From the NCBI RefSeq assembly GCF_030296575.1, contig NZ_AP027729.1, forward strand, positions 3,348,001 to 3,412,000: a DNA stretch of 64,000 nucleotides, written 5' to 3'. Within the stretch, counting starts at the first letter, position 1, and each line of letters begins with the position of its first letter. Below are positions 62,823 to 64,000 of this stretch, in pieces. Origin of the DNA: Paraoerskovia sediminicola (lineage in GTDB: Bacteria; Actinomycetota; Actinomycetes; Actinomycetales; Cellulomonadaceae). The notes below the pieces were generated by a model. It was not told the DNA's origin, did no database searches, and worked only from the letters and a program-made list of their open reading frames with translations. The position numbers and the translations under genes were made by a program.

Positions 62823-62928
62823 GCGGAGAATCGTCACACGACCCCGAGCGACGGCGCAAGACCCGGCGACCGCCGGTCCGCATCGCGGACGAGTGTTTCG
62901 GGCCGCCCGCCGTGCGGACCCGGCCGGA

Positions 62929-64000
62929 TCACTCGACCGACACCTGCATGGTGTGCCAGCCGGTGGCCCCGTCCGGGGCGGGGTTCGCCCGGTCCTCGGT
63001 CTGGACCTCGCCGTCCTCCCCCGTCGCCCGGCTGCGCAGCGTGTGGTTGCCCGCGGTCGCGTCCCAGTCGAAGACCCACTGGACCCAGGTGTCGGTCGAG
63101 ACCGCGTCGGCGAGCTGCGCGGGCTGCCAGGGCCCGTCGTCGACCTGGACCTCGACACCCGCGATGCCGGTGTGCTGGTGCCACGCCATCCCGGCGACAC
63201 GCACCGGGCCGGCGACCAGGTCGGTGCTGATGCGGGGTGTGTCGATACGGCTCGAGATCTTGATCGGGCCTCGCTCGGACCAGCCGCGCGTCGACCAGTA
63301 CGCGACGTCGTCGGCGAAGGTCGTCACCTTGAGCTCGGTCACCCACTTCGTCGCCGAGACGTAGCCGTAGAGGCCGGGCACGACCAGCCTGGCCGGGAAC
63401 CCGTGCTCGATCGGCAGCGGCTCCCCGTTCATCCCCACGGCGAGCAGGCAGTCGCGCGACTCGTCGGCGAGCACCTCGAGGGGCGTGCTCGCCGTCCAGC
63501 CGTCGGCGCTCGTGGAGAGCACCATGTCGGCGCCCTCGGCGGGACGCGCCCGGGCGAGCAGCTCGCGGATCGGGTAACCGAGCCAGGTCGCGTTGCCGAC
63601 CAGGTCGCCACCGACCGGGTTGGACACGCACGCGAGCGTGACGACGTGCTCCTCGAGCGGGAGGTCCAGCAGCTCCGCGAAGGTGATCTCGAACGGCTCC
63701 TCGACGAGTCCCGACACCTTCAGCACCCAGGTGTCGGGGTCGACCTGAGGCACGCGCAGCGCCGTGTCGATGCGGTAGAAGTCGGCGTTCGGGGTGACAT
63801 AGGGCGCGAGGCCGTCGATCCCCAGCTCGGTGCCGGGCGGGATCGGGTCGGCAGGCAGCGCGGCCCCGGGGAGCTTGAGCGTCTCGCGGACGGCGGTGGC
63901 CGCCTCGGTCCCGGCCGCGAGCGCCCGGGCGCCCAGGCCGACGAGCACGGCGGCGCCCGCCGAGATGCCGGTGAGCGCGAGGAACCGGCGTCGGTCGAGC
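62929..64000 (-). CDS. Molybdopterin-dependent sulfite-oxidase-like enzyme, 5' end missing
   Basis: The gene enters from the high-coordinate edge. The visible part begins with a Tat-type segment LDRRRFLALTGISAGAAVLV, so the mature domain is exported folded. The Moco-binding domain has the metal-ligating cysteine in VTLACVSNPVGGDLVGNATW and YGYVSATKWVTELKVT. The C-terminal dimerisation domain has MAWHQHTGIAGVEVQVDDG and GNHTLRSRATGEDG. Actinobacterial members often have extra membrane spans before this segment, probably beyond the window. The substrate (sulfite or other) is not decided by sequence. Confidence 0.88.
   Translation of the reverse strand, partial: LDRRRFLALTGISAGAAVLVGLGARALAAGTEAATAVRETLKLPGAALPADPIPPGTELGIDGLAPYVTPNADFYRIDTALRVPQVDPDTWVLKVSGLVEEPFEITFAELLDLPLEEHVVTLACVSNPVGGDLVGNATWLGYPIRELLARARPAEGADMVLSTSADGWTASTPLEVLADESRDCLLAVGMNGEPLPIEHGFPARLVVPGLYGYVSATKWVTELKVTTFADDVAYWSTRGWSERGPIKISSRIDTPRISTDLVAGPVRVAGMAWHQHTGIAGVEVQVDDGPWQPAQLADAVSTDTWVQWVFDWDATAGNHTLRSRATGEDGEVQTEDRANPAPDGATGWHTMQVSVE

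Overview
The window reads as a chromosomal segment of a very high G+C actinobacterium. Nearly every codon ends in G or C. The gene strings rimP-nusA-ylxR-infB-rbfA-truB-ribF, rpsB-tsf-pyrH-frr-cdsA-rlmN-dxr-M50-ispG, smc-ftsY-amtB-glnK-glnD-ffh-rpsP-rimM-trmD-rplS-lepB-rnhB and ileS-folC-DUF4233-ndk are typical of Micrococcales. A Cellulomonas-like organism is my best guess, but that is inference from gene order and protein flavour. Almost all genes are on the minus strand. Only a DUF4439 lipoprotein, a mutM/nei-type glycosylase and an M23 peptidase are on the plus strand. I saw no rRNA, tRNA, insertion sequence, prophage or CRISPR array.

Layout in transcription order, from high to low coordinates. 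At 62.9-64 kb is the end of a Tat-exported sulfite-oxidase-like enzyme, then a mini-ORF ending Cys-Cys, a 70-codon ORF and a T-box leader in front of ileS-folC (57.3-62.3 kb). At 50.5-57.2 kb are a siderophore ABC operon behind a DtxR/IdeR-like box and a PTS-type dihydroxyacetone kinase operon (dhaKLM). Both separate folC from its usual partners DUF4233 and ndk (49.4-50.5 kb). At 27.4-49.3 kb comes chromosome organisation and protein targeting (smc, ftsY, ffh), nitrogen sensing (amtB-glnK-glnD), ribosome and tRNA maturation (rpsP, khpA, rimM, trmD, rplS), lepB, rnhB, and DNA uptake/recombination genes (comM-like, dprA, xerC). At 12.7-27.4 kb are an M23 peptidase, rpsB-tsf-pyrH-frr-cdsA-rlmN, a DivIVA-motif protein, dxr, a site-2 protease, ispG, a GNAT enzyme and the threonine-degrading pair tdh-kbl. 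At 1-12.7 kb are mutM/nei, proS, a lipoprotein and the rimP-infB-ribF operon, which ends in an ABC exporter.

Nine genes are broken in the sequence as given: truB, the DUF4439 lipoprotein, kbl, the M23 gene, dprA (three times), smc (twice), dhaL, dhaK (twice) and ileS (three times). All 15 breaks are repaired by adding one G or C, nearly all in a short G/C run. Because essential genes are hit and the direction is uniform, systematic base loss in sequencing or assembly is far more likely than gene decay. I list each as one gene with full span and mark the break.

The most interesting non-coding signals are the ileS T-box leader, the Cys-Cys mini-ORF, a 16-bp perfect hairpin inside the 5' end of glnD, long GC hairpins inside the rpsB and rpsP operons, the DtxR/IdeR-like box, and a candidate nitrogen-control array upstream of amtB. 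No clearly new multi-gene system is visible.
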